Positions 1-12,098 are shown, counted from the stretch's first letter. The stretch is DNA of 64,000 bases from Meandrina meandrites (GCA_963693305.1 OY855909.1:5783845-5847844); one strand, 5' to 3'. Program-made: numbers and translations. The notes: generated from the letters alone by a model not told the origin.

Positions 1-1117
1 AAAGTTGCTAAAAATGAATGCGCGGTGACATTAAAATTGTTCGCTCAAATGAATTCAATTCCACCACCAAGCACTCGACTTTAAATTGTATCCAAATCCA
101 ATCTAATGAACACGTAATAGACCCAGGAACACTTGCAGTGGGGTAGCTAGGATTTTCCAGGGTAATTACATGATCTACTGCAGATGTTCGGTCCTGAAAA
201 TTGAGTATGTAACTACCTAGCAATAGAAAAGATTAATGGCATATTGACTCCTCGGATTCGCGCTTTTCGCCACCTAAATTTGAGGGTTTGTATGTTGTTT
301 AGTTAAAAAAATTATCTCCCCCTTGGCTACGCCGCACGTTTCCGTTTCGTAAATGGTCGGTGCCATTTTAGCGACACTTAGAAATTTTTTCACAGTCATC
401 AATTTTTTTTCTACTAAAAAGAAAAATGAAAATTGTGCGTCAGCACCCAGAATCGAACCTGCAACCTCTGGCATGCTAGCACCCCTCTCTCACCACTACA
501 CCACCACGTCGATCCGCCAAATCCCGAAAAATTTAAATATATTAGGTGACTTTCTTACTGTTACATCTAGATGACCCTATCCCTATCCCTAACCTAAGCG
601 TGAATCTAACTTAGATTTAATAATCGTCTTCTCTAAGCCTAATTTTATCTAATAATCAAAGCACAGTTTCGACCTTATCCAGGCCTAAACTAGAGCAGTT
701 ATGGCCCTCTCCATTCCGAAAAGCTTGGTTACCAATGATGGCATCGACCGTTTACGAAACGGAAATGAGCGGCTACGTCCCTGACCCGAAACTCTTCTTC
801 TTCTGTATTTGAAGACTAGCGATTATTGTTTTGGTCGTTAGTTTTATGGCGGTTAATGGTTACACTTTTTCTAAGAATATCGAGGCTGAAATTTGCGAAA
901 TTTTAAGAATTAACCCGAAGCTAGGATTTTGAAAAGGATATAATTTTGTGTGTTGAAAATCTGTAAATACAATACACTTCTATGTTTTTAACTCAACCGT
1001 ATAAAATTATTCCTTTCTCTAAACGGCTAAACTAGCCAACAAAACGAAGAAACCTGCACTAGCTATAGCCAAATGTGTAAGAAATAGAAAACATGTTCTG
1101 TGTTTCTAAGAGTTATG
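1..1117. other. no gene recognised apart from a tRNA-like patch
   Basis: No coding exon with splice signals and family resemblance is visible. The stretch is AT-rich with short random open frames and holds one tRNA-like sequence, listed separately. Confidence 0.5.
436..513 (-). repeat. tRNA-derived sequence (SINE head or tRNA pseudogene)
   Basis: Read on the minus strand it has an A-box-like stretch (GTGGTGTAGTGGTGAGAG), a short arm, and a clear B box (GGTTCGATTC) followed by a partly complementary end. This is the internal RNA polymerase III promoter layout of a tRNA. The acceptor stem is imperfect, so a tRNA-derived SINE head or dead tRNA copy is more likely than a working tRNA gene. Confidence 0.5.
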
Positions 1118-1133
1118 GAAACACGAGTGGAAG

Positions 1134-1164
<31 letters not shown>

Positions 1165-1273
1165 GAGCCGATAGGGGTAGCTTTTTCGAGTTCTCCCAAA
1201 CTTTCACGAGTGTTTCTATTTAATCATTAGATTATTCGCTCTCAATTTCTATGAGGTGATAGTTGATGAGGCC
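1118..1273. repeat. fold-back repeat plus fragment of the 52 kb repeat family
   Basis: Arms at about 1119-1144 and 1190-1215 are near-perfect reverse complements (AAACACGAGTGGAAGTTTGG type). Directly after them, 1225-1265 matches the hairpin arm found at about 52495-52530 and 52970-53010 (ATTATTCGCTCTCAATTTCT). It looks like a terminal fragment of that mobile element beside another inverted-repeat element. Confidence 0.55.
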
Positions 1274-1528
1274 GCAATAACTGCTATAAAATGACTTACA
1301 GAACCGGCTCGCAATGAATTTGCTAGGTTTGTTTTGAAGCCGTGATTTTCTTTGTTGTGGCGTGTGACCTCATTCGGTTTAGCCGCGAGATGACTTGGTT
1401 TTGCCGTATGTTTTTTTTTGCCTTGACTGTTTAGAAGTATTCAAAACAAATTTCTTCGCCTCATCAAGGTCCTTTTTACACTTAATTACTCTTAGCGGTG
1501 TATTAGCGTACAGTAAAAGTTGTAAAGA

Positions 1529-1764
1529 CCTGGCAAAACGAGGAAACATGTCTCCATAATTGTTTCCTCGTTTTGCCATGTTTCCATGCCGCGCGGAAAC
1601 ACGAAATCTTTCTACCGTGTAGCAGAAGCAAATTTTCCTTTTGGAAACAAAATTGACGCTGGAAACAGTGCTTCCCGTGTGGCAAAACTGGGAAACATTG
1701 GGGAAACATGCGCGCGCTAGTGCCTACAGGTGTTTCTGGATACATGTTTCCTCGTTTTGCCAGG
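1529..1764. mobile_element. small inverted-repeat element (MITE)
   Basis: The ends are reverse complements: CCTGGCAAAACGAGGAAACA at the left and its complement ending at 1764. The same core (GTTTCCTCGTTTTGCCA) recurs inside near 1562-1578, so the element is built of repeated terminal motifs. No coding capacity; a non-autonomous DNA element is the simplest reading. Confidence 0.65.
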
Positions 1765-2476
1765 CCTTAGCAAATTTTTATACTAAAATTTGATGTGTGC
1801 GCCTTCGTGCGTACGTGAGGAACCCAATAAAGTGCAGGGACATCAACTTGAATTTCAATTTTAGAACCATTTACAGGCCAGAAAAGTCAGACGGGTGAAC
1901 CACGAAATATATTGACGTCTTGGTCGTCAACAAAACCAGGAGAGGTTAACGATGCCATTTTACATTTCCGTCAGTATACTTAGCTTTGTTGTGCTTCGAG
2001 ATATTTCATTTTCCTGTGAGCAAATTTCTTGTGCCGTAATATTATCTTGTATGGGCCACCGTATACGCTTAGAAATAGTATGGCTTCTTATTTGACTTAT
2101 TTGGAAACACCGTCAACTGAAGAAGGAATTAATAAATGGGAGCTACGCTTTTACGCCTGCCTAAATCTATATTACATGCAATAATCTCTATTGTCTGGGG
2201 ACTCCATTCGACTACAAAGAATGGACTCGCGCATTATTATTTTTATAGTGATTTTATTGAATGCACATTTGATGTTCACAATAACAGGATTAGGATGAGA
2301 GACCTGTTTTAAGACGCCCCATCCCAAGAACTTCCTGTACCATTTAGTTCCGGGTTGTCCCGCTTTCCCTAGTGCACGTGATTCCCGCTTCTTTGTGCTA
2401 GTTAATCTACTGGTAAATATTACGCAACGTTGAAAAATGTTTCTTAATTTTTTCCAGTTCTCACCACATAAGAAAT

Positions 2477-2535
2477 CCCGCTTCCCGCCTCCCGCCTCCC
2501 GCCTCCCGCCTCCCGCCTCCCGCCTTCCGCCTCCC
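2477..2535. repeat. 7-bp minisatellite (CTCCCGC)n
   Basis: At least six nearly perfect tandem copies of a 7-base pyrimidine-rich unit, ending in a degenerate C/T tract. Replication-slippage type repeat. Confidence 0.85.
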
Positions 2536-2758
2536 CCTTCCTTTCCCCTCCAGCACCATCTCCTCTTCTCACACTTAATATCAAACAAACAATTTCTCAG
2601 ACTTGCCGAACGCATTAAAAGCAAAACTTTAACATTTTAGACACACTGTTCCCCTAGCTAGTGAATAACTACTGAACCATCAGTTATCTTAATTTTTTTT
2701 AATAACTAACAAACTATGAAACCCCAATATAAATGAAAGTTCCCATGCATGACATTCT

Positions 2759-3018
2759 ACGGGGGGTGACAACTCTAACAAACGCTGTTTCGGGACATAG
2801 CTAAAATTGTTCCGGGAATCTGGAGATTTTTCCGGGAATCGGGACACTTGGCAATTTTTTCCGGGAAACACACGATAATTCCGGGACAATGCGGGGAATT
2901 CTAAAATTTTCTGGGAATGTATCCCAAAAATTCGGGACGATGTTCCAAATTTCCGGGACGACTTAGGTTAAGACCTAGTATTGCTCAAACAGCGTTTGTT
3001 AGAGTTGTCACCCCCCGT
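2759..3018. mobile_element. 260-bp MITE with 7-bp target duplication
   Basis: Terminal inverted repeats of about 32 bp (ACGGGGGGTGACAACTCTAA at the left, complement at the right) enclose a body of repeated TTCCGGGA motifs. ACATTCT flanks both sides (2752-2758 and 3019-3025), a direct 7-bp target-site duplication. The right end lies 22 bp beyond the stop codon of SDR copy 1, in its presumed 3' untranslated region. Non-autonomous DNA transposon; superfamily not assigned. Confidence 0.8.
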
Positions 3019-3040
3019 ACATTCTGATCGTTGCAAGGAA

Positions 3041-6000
3041 TTAAAAAATTAGCTCAAACACTTTATCTTGTATTTCGGATGGTAGAAATGAAAGAGTCCT
3101 CCAGATGATCTTGTGGTCCCATCCTACTACATACCGCAGTTTAGGTTGAGTGGATGTCACTGCGTGAACCATAGCATCGACCACCTTGTAAGTATGTGGT
3201 GAGGTAAACCATTCAGAGCCACTGGCAGAGGATAGTTTTGCTGAAATCAAGAAGAATGGAAAGGGAATTAATAAAAATCTTTTTATTAGCCTTGGCAACT
3301 TTTTTTGCTACTCATAATTAGAATAAAAATTACAAAATCAGTCTAGCTGATTACATGGTTGCCCAAATAACCATAATGGCCTAATTAACGACTGGGCAGC
3401 CATCTTAAGTGATTACATCAATTTTTTAATAGAGTCGGGTACTGTACTAGCATATAATAATATACAAGCAAACATTTCTGTCACGCTTTGGTATATTTTC
3501 GTGACAAGTTCATGTGCCAGCGCCTGGCTGTAAAATTTGACGTGTGAATTCATGCGTAAAAATTCAATTCATGCACTCTCTGAAAGTGCTGCATGAAAAG
3601 TTTTTACTTCAGAAAAGTTTTCTCGCCGTTAAATTTAAAGAACTTGAATAGCAAAGCAAGGGGAAATTTTCCTAAGCGGCTAAGGTTCTGCTGTCGTTCT
3701 TTTCGGTGGGTAACTCCGTGCCGTGTTTGTGTACGGTCGAGCCGAAAACAACCTTCAGCACATGATGCTCTGACAGAATATCGAAATACTGATCCACCGA
3801 ACGGATCTTCTCAGGAGAGCATTCCGCTACAACTCAGTGTTGCTTGCTGATTTTACTGGACGTTCTGCAGGTTAGATTTGCCTCTTAATACCACCTTTGG
3901 CGCCTTTTATTATTGAGCGAGCTTAAGGTGATTCCACTGAAAAAGAAGGAGTATTTAGAATTTTCTAAGACTTGGTCCAGTTCATAACTATGTTATGAGC
4001 GTTACAAAAATGCAATAAAAAATGGGGGTCACCGTGCTCGTTTTTGTGCAACCTGGATGGCTATTATAGTAAACATATGACCCACGAGGTTCATACTAGG
4101 AACGCTCATAATCCGAAAAGGGAACTATCATTTCTAGAAAAAATCATTTCTTGTGTTAAAATATCGAAGCAGTTCAACGAAATAGACTTAAATCTTACAT
4201 AATAAACCATTTTAATTAAACTGGAATTAAAATTATGAAAGAAATTAAAGATTTTGCTGCGTGCGTGCGTAAGCAGCACTACCTCAAAACGTACTTTTTA
4301 AAGCATTGAAATAAAAATATCTCAAAGTAGAGTGTTTAACTTTTCTTTAAGGTAGTTGCACTGGCAAATTTAGTGCATTTTTGACAATACTAGAAACATG
4401 GATATTTTCATCCAAAATTCTTCAAACTTGCCACACACAGTCATTGTTATCTGGTGAATGAGTTGTCAACATTTTTTTTGACACAATGACACCTTTTCAT
4501 GTTAATAATTAACTTTATTACCAACAGCGTATCTTAACATTTTAAAGTTTTTCCTGCAACCATTTAGTTATTTGGCAATCATCAAAGTTTATTTTGATTC
4601 CTCATCAAATAACACAAAAATCTGTGCTTGCAAAATCGGATATTAAAATTTGTCAAAAAGATATCAACAATTGTTTTTACCTTGAACATCTGCGGCCACA
4701 ATACGGACAGTTTTGATGCTTGCTCGTGTGCCAAGCACACGATTGTAGTCTTTCACTAGTAAGAACTACATGCCAAATTTCATTCGAAAATGTTTGATCA
4801 TTCCAGAATAAAATGTGATTTTGTGAAACCCTGCTTAGCAAGAAACTCAAATTAAATTCCATTGTGGCGAAGATTCCGCGAAAAATCCGGCAAAATCTAT
4901 GTTATTGAAGAGTTCGAAGCGCTTCGTGTTCAATGCCGCCATTTTGGATGGAATTTCCGCTGTTTAAAAGGTCTGCAGACCTCAAAACCTTTGTTTGTTT
5001 ATCCGTTGCTCTCCGTTGCTAGGTGCGGCACTCGTCCCAGACTTCCGGTTTCTCGAACATTGACTTTTGAGGACTAGGGACAAGTTTCAAATCCAATATG
5101 GCGTATGGAAAGCAAATGGTGCTCGAACAATCAAAACAACGTCCTAAAGCAGCTATCGGATAAGAAATATCGTCGAGAAAAGCCAAGAAATGGACAAAGA
5201 GCCTAACAACCGACCCAGTTCCTCACTCGGAAATACTATTGACTTCCGGTAAATTGCCAAATTTTAACTTCACCGTTCTCGCCTCCTCGTGCATATTTTG
5301 TCCCAAAATCGATATTTCTATAAAATAGGAGCATTAAGGAACATGATAAGAAAGAAATTTGGGGAAAACAAAAATACGAAATTTTGCCGGTGCAACTACC
5401 TTAAATTGCGATATATTGTAGTCAACCGGATGTCTTTTAAATTTATGCAATAAAAAATGGGGGTCACCGTGCTCGTTTAGAAGAAAATGACCATTTATTT
5501 CTCTTCTGAGCTTAGCCTAAAAGAAAAGCCGTAATGTTGTGTGTGCGCGCGCGCTCGTGCACGTGCTAAATGACGCGAAAACTCATGCGCAGCAAGGATG
5601 CGCAATGCAATTCAGTGGAATCACCTTAAACAACAGCTGCAAACATTTAGCTAAGCTTACCTAATTTCTAAGCTTTCTCTCTTCAAAAAATAGAATGCTT
5701 GCTTCTCTCGTGTTCAAAACTAAGAAGTAGTTTGTTCCTAGGCAGTCTGGTTAGTACTTCTTCGCCTTTCTCTTCAGAGAAGTGAAGTATTCAGAGTATA
5801 TGTTTCGGCGAGGATTGTGCCGCTATTAGCGTAATTGGCCGTCGGCCTGAGTTTAATTTCAAGTTTATGTTTTGTCCTCATTGCTTTTGTGATTATTCCT
5901 CGTCTTTCACACCTCTCGACAATTGGTAATTTTTTTGTGCTCTTTTACTTTGCGTTATTTTCAAGCTTTTCATAAAAATTGCGTTATAAAGTTCAAACAA

Positions 6001-9000
6001 CCTTGTCTCACTTTTGTCCGCCATTTTGTTTGCCCGAGATGGATTTTGCATGAAGCTGCCGTAAATGTCAATCATTTTCAATTTCACCATTTTGCCACAG
6101 GGAGACCACAATATTTGAGGAAATGAATAAATGAATAAAGAATAATATTATTCACGTGGTTTTCTGTATTGTTTTTCTTATATGTACAGTAGGCGTCAAT
6201 AAACGCGACAGCACCGCTATCGTGTGCAGAGCTGCTCAAGTGCGCGAGCGGATCTGAAATATGCTAATTTTTTACCTACAATATTAATAAGTAACCTTGC
6301 TGCTTTGTTGCTTTGAACCCACTCCTCCCTGACCCCTCTAGAAAATATAGTTTAGCTTCGGATTGTTTACAGAAAAAAATTCACTAGGTGGGCGTTTTTC
6401 TTGAAAAAGGACGACGGGCTGTCTCCCCACTGATAAACACTATTGCACCACATCAATAGGCCATTTCCGAGTTACCTTTTGCCTCTGTGTCATAACGAGT
6501 CTACGTGCGAAACCATTCATATGAAAATGAGTTTCACCTGCAAGTCCATTTTCATGCAAATCAAACTCATTTCAGGGGCGTAGCGTGGGTTTTTGAAGAT
6601 GTAGGCAACGATAAGGAATTTTTTTCTAAGCGCCAAAGGCGCTTGCAAGTAGAGGGGTCTGGGGGCATGCTCCCCCAGAAAATTTTGAAATTTAGGGTCT
6701 CGGAAATGCCATCTCCTGGTTTTTCTGCGGGGCATTTTCAATAAATAATGCGGAAAACATGCAGTAGAAAGTTGTTTATTTTAACCATTTCTCTATTGTT
6801 TTCTGTAAGCTACAGTGTTACGAAGACGGGCAACACTGTCAATATCCACGTTCTTGTGTTTATGTATATGAAGTAGCTCAAGTCGCGGAGATATTCATTG
6901 GATTCTCTAACACTAGGGCTTCACCGTTTGACCTCGCAAGAGGTATATTCCTAATCTCCATTGACGGCAAATACGTTTTGTTCTGAAGCCACACGTCATG
7001 GCATTCTAACCTCTCCTTCAAGAATACCTCTGGGGCTGGGGAAACTGGTGAGCCTGTCTGACCTTGAAGGAGGGGTACATGAGGCGTTTTTTTTCTATTT
7101 TTAATTACCACTCAAATGCATCTTGCCATTAGTGGCCAGCACTGAATGATTAATGCATGGATAAACGGAAATAATAAAAAACGCCCAAATATGAAATTAT
7201 CACCCAGCAAATTTAATGAGAAAAACGTTTTTAGGCAATTCCAAAAAAAAAAAAAAATTTCCCAGATGTCAGCTGTACGCAAGGGCGTACGTGCGTATAT
7301 GGACGCTACGCCCCTGCATTTTCATTTGAATGGTTTCGCACGAGGACTCGTTTTGAAAATGAGGCAAAGGGAAACTCGGAAATGACCAATCAGAATCAGA
7401 CAAAATTTAGTGGTGAAATATAAGTTGTTGGGCTTGTTGAAAGTGCCCAAACTCGATATTTCCAGCAGAAGTAGCCGAGTGTTTATATTTTATTAGTTGG
7501 CAAATAAAAGATTCCATCAATACCTTTTTTATAACATTCTATTCCATAACTTTCTTTGGTGTCAGCATCTAGATTTTGCCACAATGTTTCTAGGTACTTG
7601 ATATTCTTCTCAGCAGCAGTAATGTTTGTTTTAAACCGCCCAGGCTCAATAATATGAACTGTAACTCCAAAGCGCTTCATTTCATTGCGTAAAGCATCTG
7701 AGAATGCTTGCACACCATATTTGGCGATGGAATACGCTGTGCCTCCTGGGATGGACACTCGTCCCCAGGCACTCGCAACATTGACGACACGTCCCTTGGT
7801 TTGTTTGAGAAGTGGCAGGAATGCTTTGGTGACTGACACCATCCCCCAGAGGTTAATGTCGACAGATCTCTTCATTTGTTTCACAGTCTCCCATTCAATC
7901 AGTCCTGAGAATCCAACTCCTGCATTATTTACTACTGCCCAAAGACCTGAAATAATCATGAATAATCCTGTGATTTAATTTATGTAATGTATTACCTTTA
8001 GCCCTTGGAACGTAATGGAAGAATTAGGCCAAGTAAAAAAAACAAATGTTTCTCGTCCAGATTTCTTGTTTTGTTATTTCCGACTTTTTTATTATTCCCA
8101 ATTGAATGCTTTCTTAACACATTATTACCCTCCCCCAGGGACAAGTTGGAGTTCTCAGGTCAAATAATAATAATAAAAGAAACGTCAGATATTGATCAAA
8201 CACAAGTTTGTTTTATGTTATTATTTTATGTTTTAAACAACGTCACGTAAATGTTTGCATTTCTTACCTGCGTTGTTTGAATATCGATGTTTTTTCCTTC
8301 ATCGTCGACGACGAAACATTATTTTTTTTACTTGGCCTCATGACAATATGGATCAATTACTTACGATGAGCTAAGAGCAAAATTAAGGCGCGGGTTCGCC
8401 TGAAGCCCGTTTTTCCACCGCGTAACTCGGGTTTAATGCGAATATCTCGCTCCCGTTTCAAACACTCTCAAAACCCTCTGTTCATCCCACAAAGCTATGT
8501 TTAGCGGTGTTTTGTAAATTTTTTGGTGATTTTTGGGGATTTATGGAAAGAGATAGTTTTTCTCAAAGGATTAGTAAAATTTGGTGAAATAAGAAATATA
8601 AAAGATTTAATGTAATTTTAAAATTAGAATTTGAAGTTAATCAAAGGGGTCTATGAGCCACTCGTGAATGCGTTAGATATATTTGAATCGTTCCTTTGAA
8701 CAGCATAGTATCGATGGGAAATATTCATTATAGGGATAGCGAGACAACTTAGGAAACAGTGATATTGGAGAGAGGTACCTTTGTAAAGCTGTATTTTTAT
8801 TCACAACCGAAGGAAAAGACATTTAGAAAGCGCCCGTGAGCATACCTAATTTGCATAATGTTAACAACACATCGATGGAAGGATGGAAGGATGGAAGGCT
8901 AAACTTCCCCACTATACTCGTTCATTGCGCAAGCGCATTCACGAGTAAAAATTAGTAGATGGACACCCAAACAGTCCCCTGACAACCTGGGGTGCTCTTG

Positions 9001-12000
9001 CGTTGGGGTCAACTGTCTGGTGGTGTTCCAAAAATAATTTTCTTTCTTCTATCCCTTCTTTAAAACTCTTAAAATTTCAATCAAATTCACCTTTACCCCT
9101 GCCTTAAGGACGTTCGCGCGAAAATTTTCTAGTCGATAGATTTTTCTAAAATTTTTACTGAGGACGGATAATGAGTTACTTGTGTCAGAAATACAAAAAA
9201 AAGTGGGGGTCACCGACTTCGTTTCAGAGATAAAGTCTGTAGAAAACTACCCTGATTTTGAAAAATTGGCGCACGCAATTTCGCACGGCTTTCAAGGTTT
9301 GAAGTTTAAATTATCGATGATGAGAAAACGGAGGCAAACGATCTTGGTGATATTTTGAAGAAGTGCGCCTGTTGCGTAAATAATTTTAAGTGCTGCCATC
9401 TTTTATGCAAAACTTAGCCCTGGAAGAGGCATTTGAACCCGTCGTACGGCAAAACGAAAAGATCAAAAAGTGGAATTTGAACGTGCGTGGGGCAAAAAAA
9501 ATCAACCTTTTAATCGATAGATTTTTTTCATTTTCTCACAAAACGTAGATAATCGTTAACAAAAGTGATCTGTTAAGAAAAAAGTAGGGGTCACCGACCA
9601 TTTAAGCTAGCAAACTGCAAGCGAAGTTATCGCAACGGCTACTTACCCTATATGTGGTTGGAAAGTTTCCTCAGCGCGCGCGCTCGATGCATGACGTGGC
9701 GTAGCGTTGCGACAGGAATTACGTGCGCAGTAAGGATGCGCATAAACAATTAGCGCGAACGTCCTTAAGAAGTCGCGATTATTTTGTAAATTCAACGGGT
9801 AGGATTATCATGTTAGTTGCTGTGAGTGAACTTCAACAGTTTGCCAGTTTGTTTGAGGTCATTACAAAACGTTTGGCCACAATATATTAAAATAATCGCG
9901 TTTTATTAAAAGAAGGCTTCAGAAAACTGCATCTAACTTAGACATGATCGCCACAATCTCTATGATCCTACATAATTTCAGGATTCTTCTATCGGGCTTA
10001 AAAATTCTTAGAAATCGCGTATGTAAATGAAAATGTTGTTATAGTGGTCATGCACTTAGCTTCGAGATAGCTAGTTTGCAGGCATGCCACTGAAACATAG
10101 GAAACAAATAACATTAAACATAACATGATTAAAAATTCCAACTGGCAGGAGTCAGACCAGTTGGCTTTATACAAAGCCAGACCGAGGATTTGAACTCGGG
10201 CCAACCGTATTAAGACAAAGTCAGCTTATGGCTCCGATCTTCCCAAGAGGCCAGTGGCAGGGTGGAGGGGTTGAACCCGGGACCTCCGGATTACAACAGG
10301 GGCACCCAACGACCGAATCTTTCCAAAGACGTCAGAAGTGTCGTAAATGGATTTTTCTATGTTCTAGAAGACTTTTTAGTTAATTTGGAGATGCCCTGAA
10401 AAATATTTATCTGTTCGGATATTTAAGGGGAACTTTCGTCGTTTCGACAATTCTAGGGTCCTTTTTTGAGTCATCCGAAAGTTTTAGCTATCCTGATGGA
10501 TCTTGTCGAAAGTTCGAGGACACTGAGAGACCATATTTTCACTAGAAAATTTTAGGGGAAGTTTTTCGTTATACGTGTGCCTATCGAAATTTCGCGAAAA
10601 TACTAGGCAATATAAATGTTTATCCGAATATTGTAGGCGTTAAACCTATTCATCCGAAAACGTTAGGGGGTGTAAATTATACGACAGGATCGAGTACGCG
10701 GTCGTGGCCCTAAATTTGACCGCTAAATAGACCACAAAAAACAAAAATAACTTCTCCGATAATCTGATAAGAAGGCTAATGCCGAGCTCAATCACCTCAA
10801 TTGCCTTTATATTTCATTAGCTTCACGCACATTCCTGATTACCTCTAATGCTCACCGAAACTTTTAGCAGCTTTTGGAATAATTAAGCCGAACGAAAATT
10901 TTAGAGAACAAACAAAACCGTCCGAAAATTATGGGACATGATAAAAGTGAGCACATCAATTCCGAAAATTCTAGGGAAACTTTATGGTTTTCCGAAAAAA
11001 TTTTAGAAGTCTAGAGCGTCGCTGGGAAAAAATTTCGAAATTCTTAGGCGACCTTCCATCCGAACAGATATTTTACCGAAATATTCCGTTGGGTGCCCCT
11101 GTTACAACACCAGCGCCCTAAGCCACTCGGCCACGCTGCCTTCATTAAATAATGTTTTCATTTTCAAAAAAGCGTTTTGAAAAGGGAGCTAATAGAAAGA
11201 AGGAAAATTTGTCATGCGCCATTTACGATTTTGTTTTCTAAAATAAAGATTTGCATTTTGCAAGATTTTTCAAAGGACAATAATGGATCAGTCAGGTCTT
11301 ATGCCCTTATGGGGAAAAGTTCAAATTTTTGGTCTCATACGCGTTCATGTAGGACTTAATTTCTTTTTCAGGTCTACGTCTTCGTGATCAAACCCTCCAA
11401 AAAAACAGCAACTGAAAAATGAAAATTAAACGCCTCGGAGGACATTTTGGATCAGTCTCAGTTAATTTGCATAATTCACAACAGTTGTATGTGAGTCACG
11501 CAATGATTCAAGTTCTTAGTTCTCGATTTTTGTGGTGCTAGTTTTCGAGATCTTGGATTTTCGGTCTGAGTTTTTGAGGTCTAAGTATCTGGGTCCTAGT
11601 TTACGAGTTTTTGGATTTCGTGGTCTTAGTTTATAGTTTTCGAAACACCCACTTAATTACGTACCTTGGGAAGGGAGGCCTGACTTCACTAATTCTAAAG
11701 CTTTCTGCACATCACTGGACTCGGCAACATCCAGCTTTAACGTCCTCAGTTCTTGGGAACATTCATTTTTCAGTTTCGCTTCTCCTTCGGATGTGAGACA
11801 AGCGGCAAACACTCGCAAACCCTGAGCATCGAACTTCTTCGCCAGCTCGTAACCGAAACCACTGTCACATCCCGTGATTAGCACGGCTTTCTTCTCCAGA
11901 TCCGGCACACGAGCATCACACAAGAAGTTACAAGCGCTGTACAAGGTTAGTACAAGAACAATTAGTAACAAGATGCCTTGAAAGGAGAAGAGTGCGGTTA

Positions 12001-12022
12001 GTAAGTCACCAAATGCAAACAT
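3041..12022 (-). CDS. SDR copy 1: retinol dehydrogenase / 17-beta-HSD6-like short-chain dehydrogenase
   Basis: Three coding exons on the minus strand: 12022-11665, 7946-7524 and 3240-3041, closing in frame to about 326 residues. Residues 1-36 hold a hydrophobic membrane segment, followed by the NAD(P)-binding motif TGCDSGFG, the NNAG motif, catalytic Ser in VASAWGR and catalytic Tyr/Lys in YSIAK. Members of this SDR9C-type group oxidise or reduce retinoids or steroids at the endoplasmic reticulum; the substrate here is unknown. The start is placed at MFAFGDLL, matching MFGDLL in copies 2 and 3; an upstream in-frame Met (12073) is possible. Introns are 3.7 and 4.3 kb because transposons have inserted, against 0.5-1.3 kb in the other copies. 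The last dozen residues differ: after SEIQD the frame reads KVFELIF and stops, where copies 2 and 3 continue to FPKPKGISD. It may be functional or early in decay. Confidence 0.85.
3927..5625. mobile_element. 1.7-kb TTAA-flanked non-autonomous DNA transposon (family A)
   Basis: TTAA at 3923-3926 and 5626-5629 flanks 15-bp terminal inverted repeats, GGTGATTCCACTGAA and its complement. The motif AATGGGGGTCACCGTGCTCG occurs twice inside (about 4022 and 5457), and GCAAGGATGCGCA lies near the right end. TTAA target choice is typical of piggyBac and Kolobok transposons. No transposase frame is visible, so it would move in trans. It lies in intron 2 of SDR copy 1. Confidence 0.8.
6459..7387. mobile_element. 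fold-back element with about 70-bp arms, host of a second insertion
   Basis: The left arm (about 6459-6527) and right arm (about 7317-7387) are reverse complements with a few mismatches, including CATTTCCGAGT and CGAAACCATTC. The interior is occupied by another element (6573-7316), so the original fold-back element was short and was then interrupted. Lies in intron 2 of SDR copy 1, just 3' of exon 2. Confidence 0.7.
6573..7316. mobile_element. nested DNA element with CAGGGGCGTAGC termini
   Basis: Left end CAGGGGCGTAGCG and right end CGCTACGCCCCTG are inverted copies. CAGGGG-type ends are seen in hAT-like non-autonomous elements, but no clean 8-bp target duplication could be read. Inserted inside the fold-back element at 6459-7387. 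Confidence 0.65.
8026..8338. mobile_element. 313-bp MITE in SDR copy 1 intron 1
   Basis: Terminal inverted repeats of about 30 bp begin AGGCCAAGTAAAAAAA on the left and end in the complement ATTTTTTTTACTTGGCCT on the right, with the partner motif GTTTCTCGTC / GACGACGAAAC. No coding potential. Confidence 0.75.
9108..9764. mobile_element. 657-bp TTAA-flanked MITE related to the 3.9-kb element (family B)
   Basis: TTAA flanks both sides (9104-9107 and 9765-9768). The terminal inverted repeat is GGACGTTCGCGC. Internal motifs match the 3927-5625 element: GGGGTCACCGAC twice (about 9206 and 9587) and GCGCAGTAAGGATGCGCA near the right end. The two elements therefore share an ancestor or transposase although their tips differ. 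Lies in intron 1 of SDR copy 1. Confidence 0.8.
10268..11140 (-). repeat. tRNA-derived SINE head split by a DNA transposon
   Basis: Joining 10268-10296 to 11108-11140 on the minus strand gives a tRNA-like sequence. It has an A box (GTGGCCGAGTGGCTTAGGGC), a middle arm and a B box (GGTTCAACCCC). The A box resembles Leu/Ser-type tRNAs. The two halves are separated by the element at 10297-11101 and share the duplicated TTACAA. A second B-box-like patch lies at about 10183-10204. Confidence 0.75.
10297..11101. mobile_element. 805-bp non-autonomous DNA transposon inside the tRNA-like sequence
   Basis: The 15-bp terminal inverted repeats CAGGGGCACCCAACG and complement are exact. The target TTACAA is duplicated at 10291-10296 and 11102-11107. 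The body carries many degenerate copies of a TCCGAAAATTxTAGGG motif, which may be subterminal transposase-binding repeats. No coding frame. Confidence 0.85.
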
Positions 12023-12098
12023 GGCGGACCACATTGATATTAGCGAGCAGAACAAGAACCGCCTGTTCTGCAAGACTCAATCATTAGTCTCTTCTAGT

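Noticed and set aside
2172..2640. Gly/Arg-rich or Pro-rich protein frames
   Set aside because: They come from translating the CTCCCGC minisatellite.
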